Below, piece by piece: positions 47,768-56,941 of a stretch of DNA of 64,000 nucleotides. Source of the DNA: Hyphomicrobiales bacterium (GTDB taxonomy: Bacteria > Pseudomonadota > Alphaproteobacteria > Parvibaculales > Parvibaculaceae); the NCBI GenBank assembly GCA_016124805.1, contig WGND01000008.1, positions 1 through 64,000 of the forward strand. The letters are read 5' to 3'. Made by a program: the position numbers and the translations under genes. Each line of letters begins with the position of its first letter. The first letter of the stretch is position 1. The notes under the pieces were generated by a model. The model was not told the origin of the DNA and did not search any database. It saw only the letters and a program-made list of their open reading frames with translations.

Positions 47768-49093
47768 TTAATGAGGCTGGACAACCACCGGCAAATCCGT
47801 GATGCCGCGGATGAAGTTTGACCGGAGATATTTGGGATCCCCCGCCACTTCGACGCTCTTGAAACGCTTGAGGATTTCTTCCCAGAGAATCCGAAGCTGC
47901 ATTTCACCGACACGGTTGCCGATGCAGCGATGAATACCGAAGCCAAAGGAGAGATGCTGACGCGCACCTTCCCGATCGATCAGGAATTCATTGGCACGCG
48001 CGATTTTCTCCTCATCCCGATTACCAGAGACATACCACATCGCAACCTTGTCCCATTTCCTGATCTTCTTGCCGCGAATTTCGGTGTCCTCCAGCGCCGT
48101 GCGGCACATATGGGCAACCGGGCTCTGCCAGCGAATAATTTCCGAGACCATGTTGGGAATGATGGATTGGTCTTCGCGCAATTTCCGGAACTGGTCGGGA
48201 TTCTGATTGAGCGCCAGCACACCGCCCGTGATGGAATTGCGTGTGGTGTCATTGCCGCCAACAATCAGCAGAAGCATGTTGCCGAGATATTCATTGGGCG
48301 ACATGTTCTTTGTGGCTTCACTATGGGCAAGCATGGAAATCAGATCAGAGCCCGGTTCTTTGCGCGACAGCCTTTCCTTCCAGACACCATCGAAATATTC
48401 CCAGCAATTCCAGAGTTCCTTGAAACCGTCTTCTGGCGTTTCAAAATATTCCGGATCGCCGAGACGTTCGACCGTGTCGGACCAGTGGATAAGGTTATGT
48501 CTGTCTTCCTGAGGCACATCAAAAAGTGTCGCCAATGTCCGGCCCGTCAATTCCACGGAAACCTCGCGCACCCAGTTGAATGTTTCGCCATGCGGCAATG
48601 CATCCAGAATGAGCCCGGCGCGCTCGCGAATGAGCGGCTCGAGATTCATCAGGCTTTGGGGCGTGAACATCGGTTGCACGGCGCGGCGCTGCTCATCATG
48701 CTTTGGCTGGTCTTCCATAATGAACATGGGCAAATGCGTCAGGGGATCGGGATCACCTTCCAGCCGCTGCCCGCCAAGCCGGATACCGCCATTGCGAATG
48801 TCGGAGGAAAAGACCTGATGGTTTGTATCCACCGCCATGATGTCTTCATATTTTGTGATCGACCAGTAGCGACCATAGGGACCATTTTCGGAGAGATGGA
48901 CGGGGTCCTCCCGGCGGAGGCGCTCAAAATAGGGAAGCACCTTGTTGGCCGCGAAGAGATCATCATGCGCCGGATCCATATCCTGAAGCGGGATATCATT
49001 GGGGTCGCGGTTCACATCAATCTTCCATTGCGCGGCCATGTCGGCATTGCTGCGCTTGTAATCCTGCTGCGTGTTCACTTCTTTTTCGGTCAA
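47768..49093 (-). CDS. Cytochrome P450, CYP153-like (terminal alkane hydroxylase type)
   Basis: 441 residues, soluble. Heme-ligand Cys390 in HLSFGFGIHRCIGNRV, I-helix oxygen-binding LLIVGGNDTTRN, K-helix EIIRW. Several stretches match the CYP153 alkane hydroxylase family closely: PKHDEQRRAVQPMFTP, FNWVREVSVELTGRTLATL, NMVSEIIRWQSPVAHM and MQLRILWEEIL. CYP153 enzymes hydroxylate medium-chain n-alkanes or fatty acids at the terminal carbon and need a ferredoxin and ferredoxin reductase; neither is adjacent here. The start is a TTG with a weak ribosome site, so the exact N-terminus is uncertain. Divergent from the doe operon. Confidence 0.9.
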   Translation of the reverse strand: MTEKEVNTQQDYKRSNADMAAQWKIDVNRDPNDIPLQDMDPAHDDLFAANKVLPYFERLRREDPVHLSENGPYGRYWSITKYEDIMAVDTNHQVFSSDIRNGGIRLGGQRLEGDPDPLTHLPMFIMEDQPKHDEQRRAVQPMFTPQSLMNLEPLIRERAGLILDALPHGETFNWVREVSVELTGRTLATLFDVPQEDRHNLIHWSDTVERLGDPEYFETPEDGFKELWNCWEYFDGVWKERLSRKEPGSDLISMLAHSEATKNMSPNEYLGNMLLLIVGGNDTTRNSITGGVLALNQNPDQFRKLREDQSIIPNMVSEIIRWQSPVAHMCRTALEDTEIRGKKIRKWDKVAMWYVSGNRDEEKIARANEFLIDREGARQHLSFGFGIHRCIGNRVGEMQLRILWEEILKRFKSVEVAGDPKYLRSNFIRGITDLPVVVQPH

Positions 49094-49249
49094 TTCAGAT
49101 ACCCTCTACCCGCAATAATTTTTTGCTTTTCACCAGTATGGCGACAGAGATGAAAGACCTGCAACAGGTTTAGAAAATTCCGCTATCTTGACGCATGGGC
49201 AACCTCGCAAAATCACAAAGGAGATATTTGCAGAACTCGAATAAGGGCT

Positions 49250-49276
49250 GAATTTCGCTAATATTGCGCGAAATTC
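49250..49276. promoter_or_regulatory. 27-bp palindrome upstream of the ectoine catabolic operon
   Basis: Perfect 9-bp arms GAATTTCGC / GCGAAATTC separated by nine bases, ending 45 bases before the doeB2 start, in the divergent gap with the P450 gene. It is a good candidate operator for the doe regulator (DoeX/AsnC- or EnuR-type proteins are known elsewhere), although none is encoded nearby. Confidence 0.55.
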
Positions 49277-49321
49277 CAGCAATTCTTGTCACCGCCGCCT
49301 GTGTCCTGTTAGGGTCCATGG

Positions 49322-50521
49322 ATGACGGAAGCCTCCCCCATAACTGCTTTTGCGTGTGTTGAACAGAACTGGAACGACTTGATGGACGCAGCGGTGCGCA
49401 TGCGCCGCCACCTGCATCAGAACCCGGAACTCACCTGGAAAGAGACCGAAACAGCGGCGCTTATCCGCCAGTCACTTGACACGCTCGGCATATCCTGGCG
49501 CGCCTGCGCGGATACCGGCACTGTTGCAATGCTCGCCCCGAATGCCAAAGGGTCGCATATTGCCCTGCGCGGTGACATGGATGCGCTTCCCATCATCGAG
49601 GCCACCAAGCATGACTGGTCATCAACACGCGAGGGCTGCATGCATGCCTGCGGGCATGATGGACACACAGCCACACTGTTTGCCGCCGCCTCATGGCTGA
49701 AACAGCATGAGGACACACTGCCGGGCCCCGTGACACTGCTGTTCCAGCCTGCCGAAGAAGGTGGGCATGGCGCGCAACGCATGATTGAGGACGGCGCGCT
49801 TAAAGGTGTTGAGTCAATTTATGGCTGGCACAACTGGCCCGCCATTCCTTTTGGCAAGGCCGTCTGTCCTGATGGCGCGGTGATGGCTGGCAATGGCACC
49901 TTCCGCATCACGCTTACGGGCGCCGGTGGCCATGCGAGCCAGCCTGAATTATGTCGCGACCCTGTGCTGGCTGCCGCTGCCGTTACGCTGGCGCTGCAGC
50001 AAGTTGTGAGCCGTCGCCTGACACCACAACATGCCGCCGTTCTCAGTGTCACGTCGATTGATGCCCCGAGCAATCCGACCGTCATTCCCGACACGGCAAC
50101 GCTTGGTGGCAGTATCCGCATTGCGCAAAGCAGCGACCGGGAAGTGATGAACCGCCTGATTGAACAGATCGCGCATGATACGGCGGCAAGCTACGGCGTG
50201 GAGGCTCATGTCGACATATTTCCGCGTTATGATGCCACGATCAATCATGCTGGTGCCGCCGAATTTGTTCGGGGCGCTCTCGCGCAAGAGCTCGGCAATG
50301 ACTGGCATGCGGCCGACATCGCCGTACCGATCATGGCGTCGGAAGATTTCAGCTATTACCTGAGGGAAATTCCTGGTGCCTTTGCGCTTGTCGGCTCCGA
50401 CGACGGAGAGGGACATGACGTGCCCTGCCACAATGCGCGATACGATTTCAATGATCGGCTGATCCCGATTGTCACACGACTATATGCACGCCTTGCAGGG
50501 GCCCCGCTTCCCGCCACCTGA
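49322..50521 (+). CDS. doeB2: N-acetyl-diaminobutyrate deacetylase, M20D amidohydrolase (DoeB2-like)
   Basis: 399 residues, cytoplasmic metallo-amidohydrolase. MRRHLHQNPELTWKETETA, LRGDMDALPI, MHACGHDGHTATLFAAASWL and LFQPAEEGGHGAQRMIEDGA contain the Cys/His/Glu metal ligands of the M20D group, and TGAGGHASQPELCRDPV is the dimerisation-domain His motif. General M20D enzymes hydrolyse N-acyl amino acids; the three following genes (DoeD-, DoeA- and DoeC-like) make deacetylation of N2-acetyl-L-2,4-diaminobutyrate the most likely reaction. It replaces the M14-like DoeB found in Halomonas. AGGG lies 7 bases upstream of the ATG. Confidence 0.85.
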   Translation: MTEASPITAFACVEQNWNDLMDAAVRMRRHLHQNPELTWKETETAALIRQSLDTLGISWRACADTGTVAMLAPNAKGSHIALRGDMDALPIIEATKHDWSSTREGCMHACGHDGHTATLFAAASWLKQHEDTLPGPVTLLFQPAEEGGHGAQRMIEDGALKGVESIYGWHNWPAIPFGKAVCPDGAVMAGNGTFRITLTGAGGHASQPELCRDPVLAAAAVTLALQQVVSRRLTPQHAAVLSVTSIDAPSNPTVIPDTATLGGSIRIAQSSDREVMNRLIEQIAHDTAASYGVEAHVDIFPRYDATINHAGAAEFVRGALAQELGNDWHAADIAVPIMASEDFSYYLREIPGAFALVGSDDGEGHDVPCHNARYDFNDRLIPIVTRLYARLAGAPLPAT

Positions 50522-50583
50522 TCGTGAACACGCGCCAGCGTGTCGAGGCATTCCCGAAACTGAAACCATAGCAGGAGAAAACA

Positions 50584-51819
50584 ATGGATGTATTCGAGCA
50601 ATGGGAGTCAGACGTGCGCGGCTATTGCCGCACCTTCCCGACCGTTTTCAAATCGGCCTCCAATGCCCGGCAGGTAAATGAGCAAGGGAAATCTTATATT
50701 GATTTTTTCTGCGGCGCCGGTGTGCTGAATTTCGGCCATAATAATGAACGCATGAAAAAAGCGCTGATCAAGTTTATCGAGGCTGATGGCGTGGCCCATA
50801 GCCTTGATATGTCCACCGATGTGAAGCGCGACTTCATTGAGTCCTTTGCAAAGACGATCCTCAAGCCACGTGGCATGACCTATAAAATGCAGTTTACCGG
50901 CCCCACGGGGACCAATGCCGTTGAAGCCGCGCTGAAACTGGCCCGGCGTGTCACCGGTCGCCGCACGGTGATTGCCTTCACACACGGCTTTCATGGCATG
51001 ACGCTGGGAGCGCTCGCCTGCACGGCGAATGCCTATTTCCGTAATGCCGCTGGCGTGCCGCTGGAAAATGTCCAGCGCCTGCCCTTTGGCTGTTCGCTGC
51101 AGGAGGTCGCGGCGGCCTATGCCGATACCTCCTCCGGCTATGAACCGCCGGCTGCCATTCTTGTTGAAACCATTCAGGCAGAAGGCGGCGTCAATGTCGC
51201 CTCCGCGGAATGGCTCAAGGAGCTGCAGGCATTCGCGCATCAACGCGGCGCGCTCTTTATCGTGGATGACATTCAGGCAAGCTGTGGTCGCACGGGCTCC
51301 TATTTCAGCTTTGACGGCATGGGACTCGATCCCGACATCATTACGCTGGCAAAGGGCATCGGTGGCTTTGGCACACCGCTGGCCATGAACCTGATCAAAC
51401 CGGAACATGACAAGCACTGGTCACCCGGTGAACATACGGGCACGTTTCGCGGACAGGGTTTCTCCTTTGTCGCCGGGCGCGAGGCCTTGCGCTATTTCGA
51501 GGACGACAGCTTTACCGACGAAGTCAAAAAGAAGGGTGAGCATATTGCCAACCGGCTGCATTCCATTGCCAAGCGCCATAGTGGTGGCGGCTTTGAAGTG
51601 CGCGGGCGCGGCATGATGCAGGCACTTGATGTGCAGGACGGGGCATTGGCCAAGGCGATTGTCGCCCAATGCTTTGAGAATGGGCTTCTGATCGGCTCAT
51701 GTGGCCCGGGCGGACGCGTTCTCAAGCTCATCCCGCCGCTCACCATTCCGGAGGCAGATCTGGACGAAGGCCTCGACATTCTTGATGCCTCAACACATGC
51801 ACTGGCGGTGGCGGCATGA
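50584..51819 (+). CDS. doeD: Diaminobutyrate-2-oxoglutarate transaminase (DoeD/EctB-like)
   Basis: 411 residues, class III PLP aminotransferase. VRGYCRTFPTVFKSA, DFFCGAGVLNFGHNN, QFTGPTGTNAVEAALKLARR and FTHGFHGMTLGALACT match EctB/DoeD enzymes closely. PLP Asp in IVDDIQASCGRTG; Schiff-base Lys in ITLAKGIGGFGTPLA. In ectoine breakdown it converts diaminobutyrate to aspartate semialdehyde. No ectA or ectC is beside it, and an ectoine hydrolase gene follows, so a catabolic rather than biosynthetic role is favoured. AGGAG lies before the start. The stop overlaps doeA as ATGA. Confidence 0.88.
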   Translation: MDVFEQWESDVRGYCRTFPTVFKSASNARQVNEQGKSYIDFFCGAGVLNFGHNNERMKKALIKFIEADGVAHSLDMSTDVKRDFIESFAKTILKPRGMTYKMQFTGPTGTNAVEAALKLARRVTGRRTVIAFTHGFHGMTLGALACTANAYFRNAAGVPLENVQRLPFGCSLQEVAAAYADTSSGYEPPAAILVETIQAEGGVNVASAEWLKELQAFAHQRGALFIVDDIQASCGRTGSYFSFDGMGLDPDIITLAKGIGGFGTPLAMNLIKPEHDKHWSPGEHTGTFRGQGFSFVAGREALRYFEDDSFTDEVKKKGEHIANRLHSIAKRHSGGGFEVRGRGMMQALDVQDGALAKAIVAQCFENGLLIGSCGPGGRVLKLIPPLTIPEADLDEGLDILDASTHALAVAA

Positions 51820-53030
51820 GACAGCGCGATGACATGACTTTCCCCTTTGAGGAATATCAGCGTCGCCTCACCGGCCTGCGCGACCGCATGAAGGAACGTC
51901 TTCTGGATGCCGTGATCATCACGGATCCGGAAAACATCGTCTATCTGACCGATTACCAGACGACGGGCTATTCCTTCTTTCAGGCGCTTGTTGTGCCGCT
52001 GGACGGTGATTGCTTCATGATCACCCGCAAGCTCGAGGAATCGAACGTGCATGCGCGCACCTGGGTCGAGAAGACGCGTCCCTATCCTGACAATGGTGAT
52101 GCCATTCAGCGCCTTGTCGAAAGCCTTCGGGATTTTGGGTTGTCACACAGCACCGTAGGGTATGAACGCAACAGCTATTTCTTCCCGGCCTATCAGCAGG
52201 ACCGCGTTCGCAGTGCCTATACCGAGGGACGGCTCATCGACTGCTTCGGCATTGTCGAGGAGGGTCGCATCCTCAAATCGTCTTACGAGATCGAGGCGAT
52301 GAAACGGGCCGCCATTGCGGCAGAAGCGGGCATGCAGGCCGGTATCAAGGCGTGTGCACCGGGTGTGAGCGAAAATGATATCGGTGCTGCCATCAGCGAA
52401 GCGATGTTCCGCGCCGGCGGCGAACCACCCGCCGTGATGCCCTATGTGGTCTCCGGGCCGCGCTCGATGATCGGCCACGCCACATGGGAAGGCCGCGTGG
52501 TGCAGCCCGGTGAGCATGTCTTCATGGAAGTCGGCGGCTGCTATCGCCGCTACCACGCCGCGCTCATGCGCACCGTGGTTCTGGGCGAGGTCTCGCCTTC
52601 CATGCGCAGCGCCGAATGGCACATGATGGAAGCGCTGAAAGAAGTCGAAAAAGCGATCCGTCCCGGTCTCACCGTCTCGGATGCCGATAATATCGTGCGT
52701 GACATCATCACCGGCGGCGAACATGGCGGCAGCCTCATCACGCGCTCGGGCTATTCAATCGGCATTGCTTTTCCACCAAGCTGGGATGAAGGCTATATTC
52801 TGAGCCTCATGCAGGGCGATTCCACCACCCTCAAGGAGGGCATGACCTTTCATTTGATCCCGTGGATCTGGGGTGTGGATGGCGACAAGACGGTCGGCAT
52901 TTCCGACACGATCCATGTGACGGCAACAGGATGTGAATCCTTTTTCACGCTGGCACGTGAATTTGTCGCCAAACCTGACGCCACTGTAGCGCCTGTGCAG
53001 ATAGCGCAAAATGACAGCGCTGCCGAATAA
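51816..53030 (+). CDS. doeA: Ectoine hydrolase, M24 pita-bread fold (DoeA-like)
   Basis: 404 residues. Creatinase-type N-domain (DAVIITDPENIVYLTDYQTT, YERNSYFFPAYQQDRV) and M24 C-domain (KRAAIAAEAGMQAGIKACAP, PAVMPYVVSGPRSMIGHATW). Where metal-dependent M24 peptidases have Asp ligands, this protein has FMEVGGCYRRYHAALMRTV, so the usual metal site is lost, as in creatinase and the ectoine hydrolases. It opens the ectoine ring to N-acetyl-diaminobutyrate. The start overlaps the doeD stop; doeC begins 49 bases downstream. Confidence 0.88.
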   Translation: MRQRDDMTFPFEEYQRRLTGLRDRMKERLLDAVIITDPENIVYLTDYQTTGYSFFQALVVPLDGDCFMITRKLEESNVHARTWVEKTRPYPDNGDAIQRLVESLRDFGLSHSTVGYERNSYFFPAYQQDRVRSAYTEGRLIDCFGIVEEGRILKSSYEIEAMKRAAIAAEAGMQAGIKACAPGVSENDIGAAISEAMFRAGGEPPAVMPYVVSGPRSMIGHATWEGRVVQPGEHVFMEVGGCYRRYHAALMRTVVLGEVSPSMRSAEWHMMEALKEVEKAIRPGLTVSDADNIVRDIITGGEHGGSLITRSGYSIGIAFPPSWDEGYILSLMQGDSTTLKEGMTFHLIPWIWGVDGDKTVGISDTIHVTATGCESFFTLAREFVAKPDATVAPVQIAQNDSAAE

Positions 53031-53079
53031 GCACGCCTGAAGAACCGACCTGAATAATCATGATTGGAGTTGCCTATCC

Positions 53080-54450
53080 ATGCTGAGAGCTATTGACCCG
53101 ACCACCGAGAAAGTCATCCGGGAAGTTGCGCCCGATACAGACAGCGTGGTGAAGGCCAAACTTGCCAAGGCGGCGGAAGCCTATCGGTCATGGCGCAGGA
53201 CCAGCTTTGCCGAGCGCGCCAAGGTGCTGCGGGCCGTTGCCACCCATATGCGCGAACATGTGGCGGCACTCGCTCCGATCATGACGGAAGAGATGGGCAA
53301 GCCCATCCGTGAAGCGCGCGGCGAAGTGGAGAAGGCGGCCTGGTGCGCGGAGCATTATGCCGAGCATGCGGAAAGCTATCTTGCTCGCCAGATCATCGGG
53401 TCCGATGCCACGCAAAGCTATGTCCAGCATCTGCCCATCGGGCCCGTGCTTGGCATTCTGCCGTGGAATGCCCCCTTCTGGCTTGCCTTCCGTTTCTGCG
53501 CACCGGCCCTTATGGCCGGCAATAGCTGCCTGATGAAGCATGACCCGCATGTGCCGGGCTCGGCGCTTGCCATTGCCGATGCCTTCGTGCAGGCCGGTGC
53601 TCCAGAGGGCATTTTCCAGACGCTGATGCTTGAAACGCCCCGTGTTGAAAAAGTAATCCGGGACAGCCGCATTCGAGCTGTCTCCTTCACCGGCTCGGGC
53701 CGTGGCGGCAGCGCCGTGGCGGCGATTGCAGCCTCCGAGATCAAGCCTGCCGTGCTGGAGCTTGGTGGATCGGACCCCTGCATCGTGCTGGCGGATGCCG
53801 ACCTCAACAAGGCAGCCGATGTGCTGAAGGTCTCGCGGATCATCAATGCCGGCCAGTCCTGCATTGCGGCCAAGCGGATCATTATTGAGGCCCCTGTTTA
53901 TGACGAAATGGCCGAGCTGTTGCGTGCGCGTTTTGCAAGCCTGAAGATGGGCAATCCAATTGAAGAAGATACCGATGTCGGCCCCATCGCGCGGGCGGAC
54001 CTGCGTGATGAGCTGCACCGGCAGGTGCGCAGCACCATTGATGCCGGTGCGCGCTGCCTGCTCGGCGGAGACATGCCGACGGGAGCCGGCTATTTCTACC
54101 CCGTCACCCTGCTGGCAGATGTGAAACCCGACATGTGCGCTTTTCGGGAAGAAACCTTCGGTCCGGTTGGTGTGCTCATCCAGGCTGACAATGCCGATCA
54201 TGCGCTCTCGCTTGCCAATGATACTGAATATGGCCTCGCCGCCAGTGTCTGGTCCACGGCGGCGCGCGGCGAAGCCATCGCCCGCGAGATCGAAGCCGGA
54301 CAGGTTGCCGTCAACGGCATCGTCAAGACCGATCCACGTCTGCCCAGCGGCGGCATCAAGAAATCAGGCTATGGGCGCGAACTCGGACCGCATGGCATCC
54401 ACGCTTTTGTCAATGCACAGCAAGTCTGGGTCGGTCCGGTCAAGAGCTAG
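53080..54450 (+). CDS. doeC: Aldehyde dehydrogenase, DoeC-like (aspartate-semialdehyde dehydrogenase role)
   Basis: 456 residues, NAD(P)-dependent aldehyde dehydrogenase close to succinate-semialdehyde dehydrogenases. LPIGPVLGILPWNAPFWLAF, SFTGSGRGGSAVAAIAASEI (cofactor loop), VLELGGSDPCIVLADADL with the general-base Glu, INAGQSCIAAKRIIIE with catalytic Cys, and REETFGPVGVLI. As last gene of the doe operon it would oxidise L-aspartate-4-semialdehyde to aspartate, completing ectoine breakdown. Sequence alone cannot separate this from succinate semialdehyde activity; the context decides. GGAG lies 10 bases before the start. Confidence 0.85.
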   Translation: MLRAIDPTTEKVIREVAPDTDSVVKAKLAKAAEAYRSWRRTSFAERAKVLRAVATHMREHVAALAPIMTEEMGKPIREARGEVEKAAWCAEHYAEHAESYLARQIIGSDATQSYVQHLPIGPVLGILPWNAPFWLAFRFCAPALMAGNSCLMKHDPHVPGSALAIADAFVQAGAPEGIFQTLMLETPRVEKVIRDSRIRAVSFTGSGRGGSAVAAIAASEIKPAVLELGGSDPCIVLADADLNKAADVLKVSRIINAGQSCIAAKRIIIEAPVYDEMAELLRARFASLKMGNPIEEDTDVGPIARADLRDELHRQVRSTIDAGARCLLGGDMPTGAGYFYPVTLLADVKPDMCAFREETFGPVGVLIQADNADHALSLANDTEYGLAASVWSTAARGEAIAREIEAGQVAVNGIVKTDPRLPSGGIKKSGYGRELGPHGIHAFVNAQQVWVGPVKS

Positions 54451-54494
54451 GTCCGTAAGCCTGACTGCCTCGACTGGGTGACCCAACATGATCG

Positions 54495-55265
54495 CTACTC
54501 GCCCAGTGCTGCGATCACAGCCTGTGCGGTTTCGGTGCCAGAAAAATTCTGCTGACCCGTGATAAGATTGCCATCCCGGATTGCAAAGCCCCGCCACAGA
54601 CCCGACTGGATATAATTGGCACCGATTTCTGTCATGCGATCTTCTATGCGCCAAGGCATCACGTGCTTGTCGCGCGGCAGAGCCCCCATATTCCAGACCG
54701 CCTCATCAGCAAAATCTTCTTCGACATTTGCAAAGCCGGTGACTGTCTTGCCCTTGGCTAGAAACTCACCATTTGAAAGTCTGGCAAAAGCCAGAATAGC
54801 GACACCGTGGCATAGCGCGGCGGTAATTTTGCCTGCCTCATAGAAGGCGGAGAATTTTGCCTGCAAGCGTGTGGCGTTCTCAAAACTGAACATCGGCCCC
54901 TGACCGCCTGCAACGACGATAGCGTCAAAAGAGTCAATTGAGAGATCATCAATGGATCGCGTTTCTTCAACAAGGTGCATCAGGCTTGGCGTTGAGATGA
55001 AGCCCATGCTGATGATGTCGGAAGACGAATAGCCGGAGTCATCTCGCGGGTCCGACATGGCATCGGCTTCACAGCGACCGCCATTGACTGAAAAAATTTC
55101 GACCTCGTAGCCCTTCTCGGTGAAAGCCAGCCAAGGATGGGTCAGTTCACTCCACCAGAAACCAACAGGCCATCCTGTTGTTGTCGAGACGGTCGGATTG
55201 GACAGAATTATGGCGATACGCTTGGTCGATTTCGGATTGGTGGCATTTACATTCTTCTGACTCAA
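54495..55265 (-). CDS. DJ-1/PfpI family protein (class I glutamine amidotransferase-like)
   Basis: 256 residues, Hsp31-like length. It has WWSELTHPWLAFTEKGYEVE, AIVVAGGQGPMFSFEN and the nucleophile elbow ITAALCHGVAILAFA with Cys-His. Members act as glyoxalases, chaperones or deglycases; which applies here is unknown. A TTG start at 55265 is supported by AGGAG 6-7 bases upstream. It is 49 bases downstream of the F420-oxidoreductase-like gene in the same direction, and both diverge from the LysR gene, suggesting a LysR-controlled pair. Confidence 0.85.
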   Translation of the reverse strand: MSQKNVNATNPKSTKRIAIILSNPTVSTTTGWPVGFWWSELTHPWLAFTEKGYEVEIFSVNGGRCEADAMSDPRDDSGYSSSDIISMGFISTPSLMHLVEETRSIDDLSIDSFDAIVVAGGQGPMFSFENATRLQAKFSAFYEAGKITAALCHGVAILAFARLSNGEFLAKGKTVTGFANVEEDFADEAVWNMGALPRDKHVMPWRIEDRMTEIGANYIQSGLWRGFAIRDGNLITGQQNFSGTETAQAVIAALGE

Positions 55266-55314
55266 AGCAGTCTCCTGTCATGGTTCAATCGTGATGCGAT
55301 CTGGATGGCGCGCG

Positions 55315-55941
55315 TCAGCGTGGCCTTGCATAGGCAAAAGCAAAATCGCGGCCCATACCGAGATTGACAGCCTGAGAAATCCAGACCATCGCATAGGGCT
55401 CCAACAAGCGAGCGGCGCTCAGCGCACCTGCGTTGATGGCTTCAAATCCAAGTTCGTTGACCAGTGTCAGAACGACGGCTTTCTTTTCGTCCGCGCCAGC
55501 CACGAACATCACTGGCTTGGGGTCATAGGCAAATGCATTTCCCATAATTTCTGCGCCCGTTTGATTAAGCGTCTTGTAGACAAAGGCACGGGGTGCCCAG
55601 CCTGCCACGATCTCGCCGCCAGATGTTGAGAACCCGGTCTCAAGCGCTAAGCCGCTATCCGGGGAATAGGAAAGCGGATTGGTACAATCAATGATGATCG
55701 TCCCGTCTAGCTCACCTGCTGCGTGGATCGCGGCTTGCGTAGCGGGCCATGGTGTCGCCAGCACAATGATCTCTGCTTGCCGAACCACCGCAGCAACACT
55801 GCCAACAAGGCCGCGCTCAAGATCATGATATTTTGCGCTATCAGGGTCAGGCACCCCGAAGCGCACCTCATGACCAGCCGCTCGCCAGCCGCCGCCGATG
55901 GCCCGGCCAACATTGCCTGCGCCAAGGATGGATATTTTCAT
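55315..55941 (-). CDS. NADP-binding oxidoreductase, F420-dependent NADP reductase-like
   Basis: 208 residues. A single Rossmann domain MKISILGAGNVGRAIGGGW followed by IIVLATPWPATQAAI, IIIDCTNPLSYSPDSG and FVYKTLNQTGAEIMG, which match the NADPH:F420 oxidoreductase family (PF03807). In non-F420 bacteria such proteins are usually generic NADP-dependent reductases of unknown substrate. GAGGTCAC precedes the ATG. Divergent from the LysR gene across 82 bases. Confidence 0.8.
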   Translation of the reverse strand: MKISILGAGNVGRAIGGGWRAAGHEVRFGVPDPDSAKYHDLERGLVGSVAAVVRQAEIIVLATPWPATQAAIHAAGELDGTIIIDCTNPLSYSPDSGLALETGFSTSGGEIVAGWAPRAFVYKTLNQTGAEIMGNAFAYDPKPVMFVAGADEKKAVVLTLVNELGFEAINAGALSAARLLEPYAMVWISQAVNLGMGRDFAFAYARPR

Positions 55942-55972
55942 GTGACCTCATCAACCAGAGTGGACAAGGCCA

Positions 55973-56005
55973 TCAATTGGGTATTTTTTACTCTCATACA
56001 ATTGA
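55973..56005. promoter_or_regulatory. Imperfect inverted repeat in the LysR divergent promoter
   Basis: TCAATTGGGTAT (55973-55984) and ATACAATTGA (55996-56005) are complementary apart from a two-base insertion. Placement between divergent LysR and target genes fits a LysR-type binding site. Confidence 0.4.
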
Positions 56006-56023
56006 ATATGGTTGAAGAGAGAT

Positions 56024-56941
56024 ATGAAAAAAATTGATATTCGGCGGGTCGATATGGGGCTCCTGATCGTCTTTCAGGAACTGTTCCAACACCGGAAATC
56101 TGTTCTCGTGGCAGATCGCCTCGGTCTCACGCAATCTGCCATTTCGCATGCCTTGGGACGTCTTCGATCCATCTTTGATGATGAACTTTTTGTCCGCAAA
56201 TCAGCGGGTTTCCAGCCTACGCCGCGGGCCCTGGAACTCGGACCGCAGATCAGCAAGCTGATCGAGATGACCGAACAGCTTGTCAATAAGGAAGCTGATT
56301 TTGATCCCGCAACAGCCGATGATCTCATCCGACTTGGCGTTTCTGATTTCACCTGCGCACTAATCGCGCCGCCACTCATCTCATGTCTGCGCCAGAGGGC
56401 TCCGGCGCTCACATTGAGCTTCCGACCCATTGTCCGACGGATGGCATTGGATGCACTGGCGTCAGGCGACCTTAATCTCGCCATTGGGCTCTTTGCCGGT
56501 TCCCCGACCGGGATCACCATTGAACCGCTCTATAGGGAGAATTATGTCGTCATTGCACGGAAGAACCATCCGCAACTCAAACGTGGAAAGCTGCGTCTCG
56601 AAGAGTATGTCTCTCTTGATCACCTGCTGATTTCGCCAGATGGCGATCCATGGGGCATTGTCGATACTACGCTTGAAAATTTGTTCCATCGTCGCCGCAT
56701 TGTCGCGACCCTGCCATCTATTTTTCCAGCGCTGAGTGTTGTTGCCTCAAGCGACATCATCTGCACAATTCCACGGCGGCTGGCAAACCAGCATCTCCAA
56801 TCATTTGACCTGCTGGTAAAGGAACCACCCATTCGCATCAGAACGTTTCAGGTTTCCATGGCGTGGCATGCCAAATCTGCAAAGGCATCTCTTGTGAGGT
56901 GGTTGACGAAAGAAATCAGGCAGACTGTTTCAGAAAAGTGA
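56024..56941 (+). CDS. LysR-family transcriptional regulator
   Basis: 305 residues. N-terminal winged helix-turn-helix (RKSVLVADRLGLTQSAISHA, LGRLRSIFDDELFVR) and a C-terminal periplasmic-binding-like effector domain, resembling the NodD/NocR group. ATG 56024 follows GAAGAGAG; a TTG at 56012 is an alternative. It probably controls the divergent reductase and DJ-1/PfpI genes. Confidence 0.9.
   Translation: MKKIDIRRVDMGLLIVFQELFQHRKSVLVADRLGLTQSAISHALGRLRSIFDDELFVRKSAGFQPTPRALELGPQISKLIEMTEQLVNKEADFDPATADDLIRLGVSDFTCALIAPPLISCLRQRAPALTLSFRPIVRRMALDALASGDLNLAIGLFAGSPTGITIEPLYRENYVVIARKNHPQLKRGKLRLEEYVSLDHLLISPDGDPWGIVDTTLENLFHRRRIVATLPSIFPALSVVASSDIICTIPRRLANQHLQSFDLLVKEPPIRIRTFQVSMAWHAKSAKASLVRWLTKEIRQTVSEK

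Noticed and set aside
47930-49153. 407-residue plus-strand frame
   Set aside because: Antisense shadow of the CYP153-like gene.
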